Assembly: GCA_020444545.1 (NCBI GenBank) | Contig: JAHLKT010000008.1 | Span: 1 to 64,000, forward strand | DNA from: Desulfarculaceae bacterium | GTDB taxonomy: Bacteria; Desulfobacterota; Desulfarculia; Desulfarculales; Desulfarculaceae | Length of the DNA: 64,000 nt | Direction: 5' to 3' | Shown: piece by piece, positions 42,239 to 50,658 of the stretch | Position numbering within the stretch: position 1 is the first letter of the stretch | Layout of the letters: the number at the start of each line of letters is the position of its first letter | Notes under the pieces: generated by a model | Databases searched by the model: none | What the model was told of the DNA's origin: nothing | Seen by the model: the letters and a program-made list of their open reading frames with translations, nothing else | Program-made: the position numbers and the translations under genes

Positions 42239-43426
42239 GTGGCCGACGTTAGCAGCGCAACCTCTCCGCAGCCAGCCGCCCAGGATTTCCGGCGGGCCAA
42301 CCAGGTGATCGCCGCCTCCACCGGCCACATGGTGCACGACATTTTCACCGCCTTTTTGCCGCCGCTGCTGCCCCTGATAATCGCCGAGTTTTCCCTGAGC
42401 ATGTTTGAGGCCGGGGTGCTCAGCGTCTTCGCGGTGCTGGCCTTCTACTTCAACCCCCTGCTGGGGATGCTGGTGGACCGGGTGAACCTGCGCCTGTTGT
42501 TCGTGGCCGCGCCGGGCCTGGTGGCGGTGTGCATGAGCCTCATCGGCGCGGCCCCGTCCTATGGGGCGGTGTGCTTGCTCCTGTTGCTTTCGGGCATCGG
42601 CTCGGCCAGCTACCACACCATCGGCCCGGTGTTCATCACCCGGGCCTCGGGCGAAAAGCTGGGCCGGGGCATGAGCTTTTTCATGGTGGGCGGCGAATTG
42701 GCCCGCACCCTGGGTCCCCTGGCCGCGGTGGGCGCGGTGAGCTGGCTGGGCTTCCGGGGCATGTGGCCGGTGATGGTGGTGGGCCTGGCCTGCTCGGTTT
42801 ATCTGTGGCTGGTGTTCCGCAACGCCTCCACGGTGGGCTCCACCGGCCGCGACCCCGAATCGCTTATCAAGGTGTGGCACGCCCTCAAGGGCCTAATGCT
42901 CCCGCTGATCGGCCTCGTGGCCTGCCGCAGCTTCGTGCTGTGGAGCCTGATGATCTATCTGCCGGTGTACCTGGTGGGGCGGGGCTACAGCGTGGCCCTG
43001 GGCGGCACGGGCCTGGCGGTGATGGAGCTGGCCGGCATCGCCGGGGCCTTTTTGGGCGGCTGGCTTTCGGACCGGGTGGGGCGGCGTCCGGTGCTGGTGA
43101 CGGTGATGATAGCCGCGCCCCTGGCCATGCTGGCCTTCAACTACAGCGGCGGCTGGCTGCTTTGGCCGGTGCTGGCGGTTTTGGGCCTGTGCGTCTTCGC
43201 CTCCAACCCGGTGATCCTGGCCCTGGTGCAGGACCACAGCGCGGGCCGCCGGGGCGCGGCCAACGGCCTGTACATGGGCATTGCCTTCGCCACCTCCTCG
43301 CTGGTGCTGGTGTTGGTGGGCTGGCTGGTGGACCTGCTGGGCTTCCAGACCGCCTTTGCCATCGCCGCGCTGCTGGGCCTGTTGGGCACGCCTTTTGCCC
43401 TGCGCCTGCCCCTGGAGCGCCGTTGA
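42239..43426 (+). CDS. MFS exporter, fosmidomycin-resistance-like
   Basis: A 395-residue protein from GTG 42239 with GAGGTGA upstream. Twelve membrane segments are predicted. The first loop region VIAASTGHMVHDIFTAFLPPLLPLI matches the signature of the Fsr subgroup of the major facilitator superfamily. GGWLSDRVGRRPVLV is the conserved MFS loop. Function is proton-driven efflux of an unidentified small molecule. Single gene. Confidence 0.88.
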   Translation: MADVSSATSPQPAAQDFRRANQVIAASTGHMVHDIFTAFLPPLLPLIIAEFSLSMFEAGVLSVFAVLAFYFNPLLGMLVDRVNLRLLFVAAPGLVAVCMSLIGAAPSYGAVCLLLLLSGIGSASYHTIGPVFITRASGEKLGRGMSFFMVGGELARTLGPLAAVGAVSWLGFRGMWPVMVVGLACSVYLWLVFRNASTVGSTGRDPESLIKVWHALKGLMLPLIGLVACRSFVLWSLMIYLPVYLVGRGYSVALGGTGLAVMELAGIAGAFLGGWLSDRVGRRPVLVTVMIAAPLAMLAFNYSGGWLLWPVLAVLGLCVFASNPVILALVQDHSAGRRGAANGLYMGIAFATSSLVLVLVGWLVDLLGFQTAFAIAALLGLLGTPFALRLPLERR

Positions 43427-43545
43427 TTCGGACCCATCCCGCCGAGCCAAGTTGATTCCCTGCTTTTGTCTCCCCTATTATTGGTGCAGGTCTGGTTGCC
43501 GCGGGAAACTTATGGGCAATCGCCCCAGACCAGAAGGACCAAGTC

Positions 43546-44394
43546 ATGCCCCTCATTGGCCTCGCCCGGCTTTGTTTGGCGGCGGTAGCCGCGGGCCTGG
43601 TGTTTTGCCCTTTTGGGGCCTTTGCATCGGATGGCGCCAAGGCCGTTGAAATGGCCCGCAAGCTGCAAGACCCCTTGGCCAATATCTCGGCGGTCATGAC
43701 CGAGAACGACATCATGTTCAAGACCGGCGATGGCAGCACCAGCTATCAGTTTCAGATACAACCGGTGCACGCCATGGACTTTCCGGAAAAAGGGTTCACC
43801 CTCATTCCTCGTGCGGTGATCCCGGTGGTGGGGGCCGCGCCCCTGGCCGACCTGCCCCAGCTGGGCGATCGACTCCCGGGCGGCGGCGGCACAACCTGGG
43901 GCCTGTCGGACATCGTCACCCAGTTTTTTTTCGCGCCCAAAACCACCTCCGCGTGGAAGTGGGGCTTGGGCCCCCAGCTTTCCTGGGGCACCCACAGCGA
44001 CGAAATTCTCAAGGGGCCGGACTGGGGAGCCGGGCCGGTGGGGGTGCTGGTGGGGGGCTTGGGCGAGCAGGTGGTTTTGGCAGGCATCGTGGGGCACCTT
44101 TGGTCCTATGATGGCGACTTCAGCACCACCACCATCCAGCCAATGCTCTTCTACAACATTGAATCCGTGCCCGGGGCGAGCATCGGCTACACCGCAACCA
44201 TCACCGCCGACTGGAAGGCCGAGGACAGCGGCGACAGGTGGACCGTGCCCCTGGGCATGGTGGTGGGCCGCACCTTCGATCTGGGCGGCGGCTACGGCCT
44301 GGACCTGAACGCGGGCCCCTATTGGAACCTGGTGAAACCGGAAGGAGCGGCCGATTGGTTCATCAAGTTCGGCGTGACCTTGGTCCTGCCCTAG
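43546..44394 (+). CDS. Predicted outer-membrane beta-barrel protein
   Basis: A 282-residue protein from ATG 43546 with AAGGA upstream. A signal peptide (LCLAAVAAGLVFCPFGAFA) ends near residue 27. The mature part is rich in alternating hydrophobic/polar strands with Gly and aromatic residues (TSAWKWGLGPQLSWG; FIKFGVTLVLP at the very end). It resembles neuromedin-U/transporter-like outer-membrane proteins seen in many proteobacteria. The role is unknown. Confidence 0.75.
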   Translation: MPLIGLARLCLAAVAAGLVFCPFGAFASDGAKAVEMARKLQDPLANISAVMTENDIMFKTGDGSTSYQFQIQPVHAMDFPEKGFTLIPRAVIPVVGAAPLADLPQLGDRLPGGGGTTWGLSDIVTQFFFAPKTTSAWKWGLGPQLSWGTHSDEILKGPDWGAGPVGVLVGGLGEQVVLAGIVGHLWSYDGDFSTTTIQPMLFYNIESVPGASIGYTATITADWKAEDSGDRWTVPLGMVVGRTFDLGGGYGLDLNAGPYWNLVKPEGAADWFIKFGVTLVLP

Positions 44395-44584
44395 CCGCCG
44401 CTGGACCGCCCCTCAAACAATTCCGCGCGCCCTCTGGAGCAGCCGCCGCCCGGCCGGCTCCGCACAGACCATGCCTCCGCCCCGCCCCGCATTGGCCGGG
44501 TCCGGCGAGTGGCTTAAAGACCGCGCCTGGGCCGTGCTAGAATAGCCATCGAACCAACCCGCACCCCACAGCCAGCGAGGCCCC

Positions 44585-45886
44585 ATGTACTGCGACGAGT
44601 ATGAACGCAAGCTGAAGACCCCCTACGAGGCGGCCGCCGCCCTGCCCCAGGGCGCCACCATCATCCCCGGCCTGACCATGGCCGAGCCCCCGGCCCTGCT
44701 GCAGGCCGTGGCCGACCGCGTGGCCGCCGACGAGCTCAGCGGGCTCACGGTCTATTCCCTGCTGCCCACCAAGACCTCCTGCTCCACGGTGCTCTCGCCC
44801 GAGCTCTGCGACAAGGTCACGGTGCACACCTGGTTCGTGAGCGCCTGCGAGCGCGAGCTGGTGGACCAGGGCCGCGAGGACTTCATCCCCTGCCACTTCC
44901 ATCAGGTGCCGCGCCTTATCCTGGACGGCCCGCCCCTGGACGCCTGCCTGACCACCGTATCGCCCATGGACACCAACGGCTTTTTCAGCTTCGGCACGGC
45001 CAACGACTACACCAGCACCGCCGCGCGCAAGGCCAAGATGCTCATGGTGGAGGTGAACAAGTCCATGCCCCGGGTCTTTGGCGAGGGGCTGGTGCACATA
45101 TCCGAGGTGAGCCACATCGTGGAGAACCACGGGCCCATGCTGCCCTATCTGGAGGCCCCCCTGAAGCCCGAGGACCACGAGATCGGCCGCCGGGTGGCCG
45201 AGCTGGTGCCCGACGGGGCCTGCCTCCAGCTGGGGGTGGGCAGCCTGCCCGGCGCGGTGGCCGACTATCTGGGCGGCCACAAGGACCTGGGGGTGCACAC
45301 CGAGGTGTTCGGTCCGGCCATGGTCAAGCTCATCCAGCAGGGGGTCATCACCGGCCGCAAGAAGAACCTGCACCCTGGCCTGCACGTATACACCGTGGCC
45401 CAGGGCGGGGACGACATGCTCCAGTTCATGAACGACAACCCGGCCATGGCCTCCTACCCGGTGAACTACGTCAACGACCCGGCGGTGATCGCCTCCAACA
45501 AGCGCATGGTCTCCATCAACAGCCTGATCCAGGTGGACCTCACCGGCCAGTGCAACGCGGAATACCTGGCCGGGCACCAGATCAGCGGCACCGGGGGTCA
45601 GCTGGATTTCGTGCGGGGAGCTTACGACTCCGAGGGCGGGCGCTCGATCTTGGCCTTCCGCTCCACGGCCAAGGGCGGGACGGTGAGCCGGGTGGTGCCG
45701 CGTTTGGAGTTCGGGGCGGCGGTGACCACCCCGCGCATGGACGTGCATTGGCTGGTCACCGAGTACGGGTCGGTGAACTTGAAGGGCAAGTCCACCCACC
45801 AGCGGGCCTCGGCGGTTATCGGCCTGGCCCACCCCGACCACCGCGAGGAGCTGGCCCAGGCGGCCAAGGAGCTGCACCTGATCTAA
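44585..45886 (+). CDS. Acetyl-CoA hydrolase/transferase family CoA-transferase (4-hydroxybutyrate CoA-transferase-like)
   Basis: A 433-residue protein. The catalytic Glu is expected at residue 240 in LGVHTEVFGPAM, the family position. Further signatures are INSLIQVDLTGQCNAE, ISGTGGQLDFVRGA and THQRASAVIGLAHPDHREEL. It transfers CoA between short acyl groups such as acetate, butyrate or 4-hydroxybutyrate. ATG 44585 follows GCGAGG. No partner genes adjoin; it fits acyl-CoA metabolism of an anaerobe. Confidence 0.9.
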   Translation: MYCDEYERKLKTPYEAAAALPQGATIIPGLTMAEPPALLQAVADRVAADELSGLTVYSLLPTKTSCSTVLSPELCDKVTVHTWFVSACERELVDQGREDFIPCHFHQVPRLILDGPPLDACLTTVSPMDTNGFFSFGTANDYTSTAARKAKMLMVEVNKSMPRVFGEGLVHISEVSHIVENHGPMLPYLEAPLKPEDHEIGRRVAELVPDGACLQLGVGSLPGAVADYLGGHKDLGVHTEVFGPAMVKLIQQGVITGRKKNLHPGLHVYTVAQGGDDMLQFMNDNPAMASYPVNYVNDPAVIASNKRMVSINSLIQVDLTGQCNAEYLAGHQISGTGGQLDFVRGAYDSEGGRSILAFRSTAKGGTVSRVVPRLEFGAAVTTPRMDVHWLVTEYGSVNLKGKSTHQRASAVIGLAHPDHREELAQAAKELHLI

Positions 45887-45898
45887 GCCTGATCTAGG

Positions 45899-47743
45899 CT
45901 AGCTCAAGGCCTCCAGGGACTTCTCCAGCTCGGTCAGGCGGAAGGGCTTACTGATAAATCCCGCCGCGCCCAGGCCGTCCAGCTCCTCGGCCACGTCGGA
46001 GCCGGCGTAGCCGCTGGCCACCAGCACCTTCACTTCGCCGTCCATGGCCCGCAGGCGCTGCAAGCAGGCCTTGCCGCCCATGCCGGGCATGGACAGGTCC
46101 AAAACCACCACGTCGACTTCGCCGCGGTGGGCGGCGTAGACCTCCAGGGCCTCCTCGCCGCTGCCCGCCTCCAGGACCGTGTAGCCCATGTGGCGCAGGA
46201 ACTCGGCCACCGAGTCACGGATGCCCGCCTCGTCGTCCACCACCAGCACCCCGCCCCTTTGCACCGGCGCGGGCGCGGCCAGCACCGGAGCGGCCGCGGG
46301 CCGGGAGACCTGGACGTCGGCGGCGGGCAGGTAGATGGAAAAGCGGGTGCCCTCGCCCAGGGCGCTGTCGCACAGGATCATCCCGCCGTGGGCCTCCACG
46401 ATGCCGTAGACCGTGGAGAGCCCCAGGCCGGTGCCCTTGCCCACCTCCTTGGTGGTGAAGAAGGGATCGTAGCAACGTTGCAGGGCGGCGGGGTCCATGC
46501 CGGTGCCGGTGTCGGCCACGCCCAGCACCACGTAGTCGCCCTGGGGCAGGTTTTGCTTGCCTCCGCCGGGCAGCCCGCTGGGCCCCAGGCGCAGGTTGGC
46601 GGTGCTCAGGCTGAGGCGGCCGCCCTCGGGCATGGCGTCGCGGGCGTTGGAGGCCAGGTTGAGTAGCAACTGCTCCAGCTGGCCGGGGTCGCCCTTGATG
46701 GGCCTGAGGTTGGGGGCCAGCTCCAGGCCGATGGCGATCATGCGGGGCAAGGTGCTCTCCAGGATGCCCACCACCAGGCGCACCTCGTGGTTCAAATCCA
46801 CCGGCACCACCCGGGCGGTGAGCTTGCGCCCCACGGTCAGCAGGCGCTGCACCAGGTCGCGGGCCCGCTCCAGGGAAGAGATCATGTTGTCCAGGCCGGG
46901 CCGCAGGTCCGGGGGCAGGCGGGGATGGGCCTTCATCACCTCGGCCTGGCCCAGGAGCACCTGGAGGATGTTGTTGAAATCGTGGGCCACGCCCCCGGCC
47001 AGGGTGCCGATGGCCTCCATCTTCTGGGACTGGCCCATGGCCTGGTTCATGCGGCGGTAGCGCAGCATGGTGAAGCCCATGCCCGCCACGATGAAGCCCA
47101 GGAAGCCGAACTCCATGAGATAGAGGGTGGGGGGCACCGCGCCCAGGGTGATCAGGAAGTCGTGCACGGCCAGCACCAGCCACAGCGTGAAGGCCACCAG
47201 GAAATAGCGGTGCTCCCGGGGGTGCTCGCGGCGCTGGCGGAACCAGAGCACATAGAGCGCCACCACCGTGAGCAGCAGATAGAGCAGGAGGTAGGGGCCC
47301 AGGGGCCCGGGCTCGGGCTCCACGAAGGGGGCGGAAAGCAGGGAGAAATCGTGGGCCACGAAGTGGTTGGAGACCATCCAGGGGGTCAGCCAGACGGTGG
47401 CGATGAGCACCAGGTTGAGCGGCCCGGCGAACCAGTGATAGCGCCGGTAGGGCAGGGAGAGGTAGCTGACCGTGAAGCCGAACAGGGTGTGGGCCAGGAA
47501 CACCAGGCAGGTGTACTCCAGCTTCTCCACCACCACGGTGCCCGGCCCGGCCCCCAGGTTGTAGTCGAAGACCACCGCCCCGGCATAGACCGCGATGCCC
47601 AGGGAGACCGCCGCAGCCCACAGGTTCCACTCCTGGGCCAGGCGCCAGAAATAAAGCCATAGCTGGAACAAGCAAAAGAGCAGGGCCGCCGTGGCCAACA
47701 TCAGCGGCCCGGCCGAAGCCAGGACTATGTAGTTGACGTGCAT
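45899..47743 (-). CDS. Hybrid sensor histidine kinase with 7-TM sensor and receiver
   Basis: About 614 residues from ATG 47743 (MHVNYIVLASAG); the open frame extends to 47833. Seven membrane segments fill residues 5-235. HisKA is in [20 protein letters not shown] (phospho-His intact). The ATPase domain has NLASNARDAMPEGG, DTGTGMDP and GTGLGLSTV. A C-terminal receiver ends the protein, with Asp in VVLDLSMPGMGG. All catalytic residues are present. It stands alone; the signal is unknown. Its end converges with the CoA-transferase gene. Confidence 0.9.
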   Translation of the reverse strand: MHVNYIVLASAGPLMLATAALLFCLFQLWLYFWRLAQEWNLWAAAVSLGIAVYAGAVVFDYNLGAGPGTVVVEKLEYTCLVFLAHTLFGFTVSYLSLPYRRYHWFAGPLNLVLIATVWLTPWMVSNHFVAHDFSLLSAPFVEPEPGPLGPYLLLYLLLTVVALYVLWFRQRREHPREHRYFLVAFTLWLVLAVHDFLITLGAVPPTLYLMEFGFLGFIVAGMGFTMLRYRRMNQAMGQSQKMEAIGTLAGGVAHDFNNILQVLLGQAEVMKAHPRLPPDLRPGLDNMISSLERARDLVQRLLTVGRKLTARVVPVDLNHEVRLVVGILESTLPRMIAIGLELAPNLRPIKGDPGQLEQLLLNLASNARDAMPEGGRLSLSTANLRLGPSGLPGGGKQNLPQGDYVVLGVADTGTGMDPAALQRCYDPFFTTKEVGKGTGLGLSTVYGIVEAHGGMILCDSALGEGTRFSIYLPAADVQVSRPAAAPVLAAPAPVQRGGVLVVDDEAGIRDSVAEFLRHMGYTVLEAGSGEEALEVYAAHRGEVDVVVLDLSMPGMGGKACLQRLRAMDGEVKVLVASGYAGSDVAEELDGLGAAGFISKPFRLTELEKSLEALS

Positions 47744-48243
47744 CCCGCTGGGGGCCCTCCCATCCCGGGCGGCCGTGTCCGGCCCTCCGGGGTTCCAGCA
47801 ACGAGACCCTCGGGGCGGGCCTCGTCCTTTCAATCATAACCGCCGGTTCCAGGGTACATTTTTCGCACTCCGCCGACAAGCTTGACTCTTTGAATGAATA
47901 GCGTTCATAATTGTTTTAGGTCATGGCTTGTGGTCGGTAGCATCAGCACATCCAATCAGCGAACTTCTGCCCCCTCTCCATAAGCCTCCACGGGTCCCCC
48001 ACTGAGCATCCAAGCCAGAACCGCCCGGCCGGTTTCCGCCCCCACCGGACCGCCGGGGTCGTCCGCCCATGCGCCGGCGGTGCGCGTGGATGTGACGTTT
48101 TCCCATCCATACCCAGTTGGTCTTGTTTCGCCTCTCCCGGCCATGCACAATAGTAATTACGAATAGCTTTTGTGGTTGTGCATCATTGTTGCCGATTGAC
48201 CCGCCTGCCCGCGTGGCCCGACACCCCAACCAGGAGGCGAGCC
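47744..48243. other. Gene-free region upstream of the selenopeptide gene
   Basis: About 500 bp without a supported gene. TTGACT-N18-CATAAT (about 47882-47911) is a possible plus-strand promoter in an otherwise unusually AT-rich patch. AGGAGG (48232-48237) is the ribosome-binding site for the next gene. Nothing else is recognised. Confidence 0.5.
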
Positions 48244-48525
48244 TTGGATGAGCGTAAGGTAAAGAAAATACTGGCCGGATTGTGCCTGACCGGCCTGGTG
48301 GCCGGTTCGGGGCTCAGCGCCGGGCCGGTGATGGCGGGCAGCGGCTGAGCCGGCAAACCCAGCGCCGGAGGCGCTGACCAGGCCAAGCAGGTTCAGACCC
48401 AGGCCGAGCAAAAGGCCCAGGAGGCCAAGGAGGCCATGGAAAAGGCCAAGGAGCAGGGCAAGATGCCCGCCGCTCCCAGCGGCCAGGAAAAACCGGCCCC
48501 GCCCAAGCTGCCCAAAAGCGGCTGA
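48244..48525 (+). CDS. sbtA: SbtA-type selenocysteine peptide (in-frame TGA at codon 35)
   Basis: Reading TGA 48346-48348 as selenocysteine gives a 93-residue peptide from TTG 48244, with AGGAGG 6 bp upstream. The leader, KKILAGLCLTGLVAGSGL (residues 7-24), is almost identical to that of the peptide at 48725 and is hydrophobic. Sec35 lies in GSG-Sec-AGKPS. Residues 43-80 are Gln/Ala/Lys-rich helix, and the end is Pro/Lys-rich. A hairpin at the correct distance after the TGA fits a bacterial SECIS. The radical SAM enzyme at 49010 is the expected maturase. The pattern matches the selenobiotic/SbtA peptide family. A frameshift-free relic is unlikely because coding character continues unbroken beyond the TGA. 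Confidence 0.75.
48349..48376 (+). promoter_or_regulatory. SECIS-like hairpin after the Sec codon
   Basis: CAGCGCC (48360-48366) pairs perfectly with GGCGCTG (48370-48376) around a GGA loop. The stem starts 11 nt after the TGA and the loop 18 nt after it, within the range known for bacterial SECIS elements. The loop begins with G, as required for SelB binding (family knowledge). Confidence 0.65.
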
Positions 48526-48537
48526 AGCTAGCCCCAC

Positions 48538-48556
48538 GGGGCGCGGTTCGCGCCCC
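48538..48556 (+). promoter_or_regulatory. Hairpin after the terminal TGA, SECIS-like spacing
   Basis: GGGGCGCG (48538-48545) and CGCGCCCC (48549-48556) close a GTT loop. The stem begins 12 nt after the presumed stop TGA (48523-48525), which is followed in frame by AGC TAG. It could be a mere 3'-end hairpin or allow a second Sec insertion near the C-terminus. Confidence 0.4.
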
Positions 48557-48570
48557 CCAAACAAGACCGC

Positions 48571-48606
48571 AACCGCCTCCGGCCGCGAGGCTGGGGCGGT
48601 TTTTTG
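48571..48606 (+). terminator. Rho-independent terminator between the two peptide genes
   Basis: AACCGCC and GGCGGTT pair, with inner GGCC/GGCT-type pairing, followed by a T tract (TTTTT). It separates the Sec peptide gene from the second peptide and maturase, so the Sec peptide can be transcribed separately. Confidence 0.75.
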
Positions 48607-48724
48607 CCCAAGGTCCTTGCCTTGCCGCCTGCTCTTATCCAAAATATAGGGCGATCCGGGCGAGATAATGCACCCGCCCGGCGGGCCTGCCCCGGCCCCC
48701 AACCAGGCGAGAGGAGAGATGGCC

Positions 48725-48910
48725 ATGCAAGGCAAGCAGTTGAAAAAGATCCTGGCCGGCTTGTGCATCACCGGGCTGGTGAGCGGCGTGGGCCTGGTGG
48801 GCTGCGGCGGCGGTGCGGCCTGCGAGGGCATTGCCCCCGAAAAGGCGCCCGCGCCCAAGCCCCCGGCCAGCGCCACCCAGACCAAGCCCGCCGAGGGCAC
48901 CACCAAATAG
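48725..48910 (+). CDS. Second SbtA-like precursor peptide, cysteine form
   Basis: A 61-residue peptide from ATG 48725 with GAGGAGAG upstream (an ATG 6 bp earlier is in frame). Residues 7-24, KKILAGLCITGLVSGVGL, align gap-free with the Sec peptide. Where the other has Sec35, this one has Cys27 (LVGC) and Cys33 (AACEG). LVGC also resembles a lipobox, so a lipoprotein is the alternative reading. The rest is Ala/Pro/Lys-rich. The maturase gene follows 99 bp downstream with no clear terminator between. Confidence 0.7.
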   Translation: MQGKQLKKILAGLCITGLVSGVGLVGCGGGAACEGIAPEKAPAPKPPASATQTKPAEGTTK

Positions 48911-49009
48911 TCGGCTCCGGGCCCACGCGGTCCGGCGCGCGGCGCCCCAGGGCGCGCCGGGGGGCTATCCCCCGCCGGGGCGCCTTGCTTTTGGGCGAGA
49001 GCTATATCC

Positions 49010-50458
49010 ATGTCTGCTGAGCAACCCTACAGCCAAGACCTGGCCCGCTTGGAGCGGGCCTGGGCCACGGCCCGGGCGGCCGAGCCCCCGCGCCACCCCG
49101 GCGGCGGGGACTGGCATTTGAACCCCAGCCTGGTGGTGGAGCCGGTGGCCTGGAGCGGCCTGGCCACCCTGCTCAACGGCCAGGGCGGCGAGCCCGCGCC
49201 ATCCGAAGAGCCGGTGTTCGCGGCGGCCTGGAAGGCCCCGGACGGCGAGGCGGCCCTGGCCGAGCTGAGCCAGAGTGAGCTCTTGGCCCTCAAGGTGGTG
49301 GCCGAGGGGCGCGACCCCCGGGAGACCGCCCGCCAGGGCGGCGTTTTGCCCGGCGCGGTGCTGGAGGCCCTGGCCGCCGCGGCCCGGGCGGGCCTGCTGC
49401 TCAACCCCCCCTCGCTGCTGCAACGCGAGGCGCCCCAGGCCGGGCCCGCCGCGCCGGATGAGTACCTGTCCAGCGACTGGTTCACCCTGCAATGGCACAT
49501 CACCCAGGCCTGCGATCTCCGCTGCCCCCACTGCTACGACCGCTCGGACCGCCCGCCGGTCAGCCTGGCGCGGGGGCGAGAGGTCATTGCGCAGATGGCC
49601 GCCTTTTGCCGGGAGCGCCGGGTGCGCGGCCAGATCTCCTTCACCGGGGGCAACCCCCTGCTGCACCCCGAGCTGCCCGCGCTCTACCAGGCCGCCGTGG
49701 ACCAGGGCCTGACCGTGGCCCTGTTGGCCAACCCCTGTGGCCGGGAGCAGCTGGAGAGGCTGTTGGCCATCGCGCCGCCGGCCTTCTTCCAGGTGAGCCT
49801 GGAGGGCCTGGCCGAACACAACGACCGGATGCGGGGGCTGGGACATTTCGCGCGCACCCTGAAGTTCCTGGAATTGCTCAAGGAGCTGAACGTCTACTCC
49901 ATGGTCATGCTCACCCTGAGCCGGGACAACCAGGAGCAGGTGATCCCCCTGGCCCGGCTGTTGGCCGACAAGACGGACCAGTTCAACTTCAACCGCCTGA
50001 CCCTGGTGGGCGAGGGCGCCTCCTTGGTGATGGCCGGGCAAGGCGGCTTCCGCGACTTCCTGGCCGAGTACGCCGCCGAAGCCGAAAGCCAGCCCCACAT
50101 GTGTCTGAAGGACAACCTGTTCAACCTGCTGGCCCATGAGCAAGGCGGCCCGCCCGGCGGCGGCTGCACCGGCTACGGCTGCGGCGCGGCCTTCAACTTC
50201 CTGGCCCTGCTGCCCGAGGGCGAGGTGCACGCCTGCCGCAAGTTCCCCTCGCCCCTGGGCAACCTCTTCGAAACCCCCCTGTGCGAGCTGTATGACGGCG
50301 AGCTCGCCCGGCGCTACCGGGCCGGGCCCAGCGCCTGCGCCCCCTGCTCCCTGCGGGAGGTGTGCGGCGGCTGCCTGGCCGTGGCCCATGGCGCGGGCCG
50401 GGACGTTTTCACCGAGCGCGACCCCTTTTGCTGGCTGGCGGAGCCTATCTCCCACTAA
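49010..50458 (+). CDS. sbtM: Radical SAM/SPASM peptide maturase (SbtM-type)
   Basis: A 482-residue protein. Residues 1-155 are a helical domain that may recognise the leader. The radical SAM core has C168-DLRC172-PHC175, the CX3CX2C motif for the catalytic 4Fe-4S cluster, and a GGNPLLHPE motif. The C-terminal SPASM region has many cysteines (GCTGYGCG, HACRKFPSPLGN, CAPCSLREVCGGC, FCW) for auxiliary clusters. Such enzymes modify short ribosomal peptides. Its position beside two peptides with a shared leader, one containing Sec, matches the SbtM family (thio(seleno)oxazole-type maturase by annotation). The chemistry is inferred from the family, not demonstrable here. Confidence 0.85.
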   Translation: MSAEQPYSQDLARLERAWATARAAEPPRHPGGGDWHLNPSLVVEPVAWSGLATLLNGQGGEPAPSEEPVFAAAWKAPDGEAALAELSQSELLALKVVAEGRDPRETARQGGVLPGAVLEALAAAARAGLLLNPPSLLQREAPQAGPAAPDEYLSSDWFTLQWHITQACDLRCPHCYDRSDRPPVSLARGREVIAQMAAFCRERRVRGQISFTGGNPLLHPELPALYQAAVDQGLTVALLANPCGREQLERLLAIAPPAFFQVSLEGLAEHNDRMRGLGHFARTLKFLELLKELNVYSMVMLTLSRDNQEQVIPLARLLADKTDQFNFNRLTLVGEGASLVMAGQGGFRDFLAEYAAEAESQPHMCLKDNLFNLLAHEQGGPPGGGCTGYGCGAAFNFLALLPEGEVHACRKFPSPLGNLFETPLCELYDGELARRYRAGPSACAPCSLREVCGGCLAVAHGAGRDVFTERDPFCWLAEPISH

Positions 50459-50658
50459 ACCTATTTATTTTCGACCCCTTCCAACGGCTTGTTTTCACTG
50501 GCTTCTATTTCGGACGAAGCCAATCAAGCATAAAAATATCGCTTACTTAGCTGGCGTGGCTCCGCGCGGGGACTTAGAATTACAACAGTAATAGAATTCA
50601 TTCCCCTAAATGCCGGTTGCCGCCGCACCGCGCCTGGCCACCGGGAAGAGGATGCGCC

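Noticed and set aside
44585..45886. CoA-transferase lacking its catalytic Glu because the VDLTGQ segment has Gln before it
   Set aside because: The family's catalytic Glu lies earlier, in the H-T-E motif, and is present as Glu240.
48725..48910. A plain lipoprotein unrelated to the selenopeptide
   Set aside because: The LVGC lipobox keeps this possible, but the near-identical leader shared with the Sec peptide and the adjoining maturase make the precursor reading better. Kept as an alternative in the feature.
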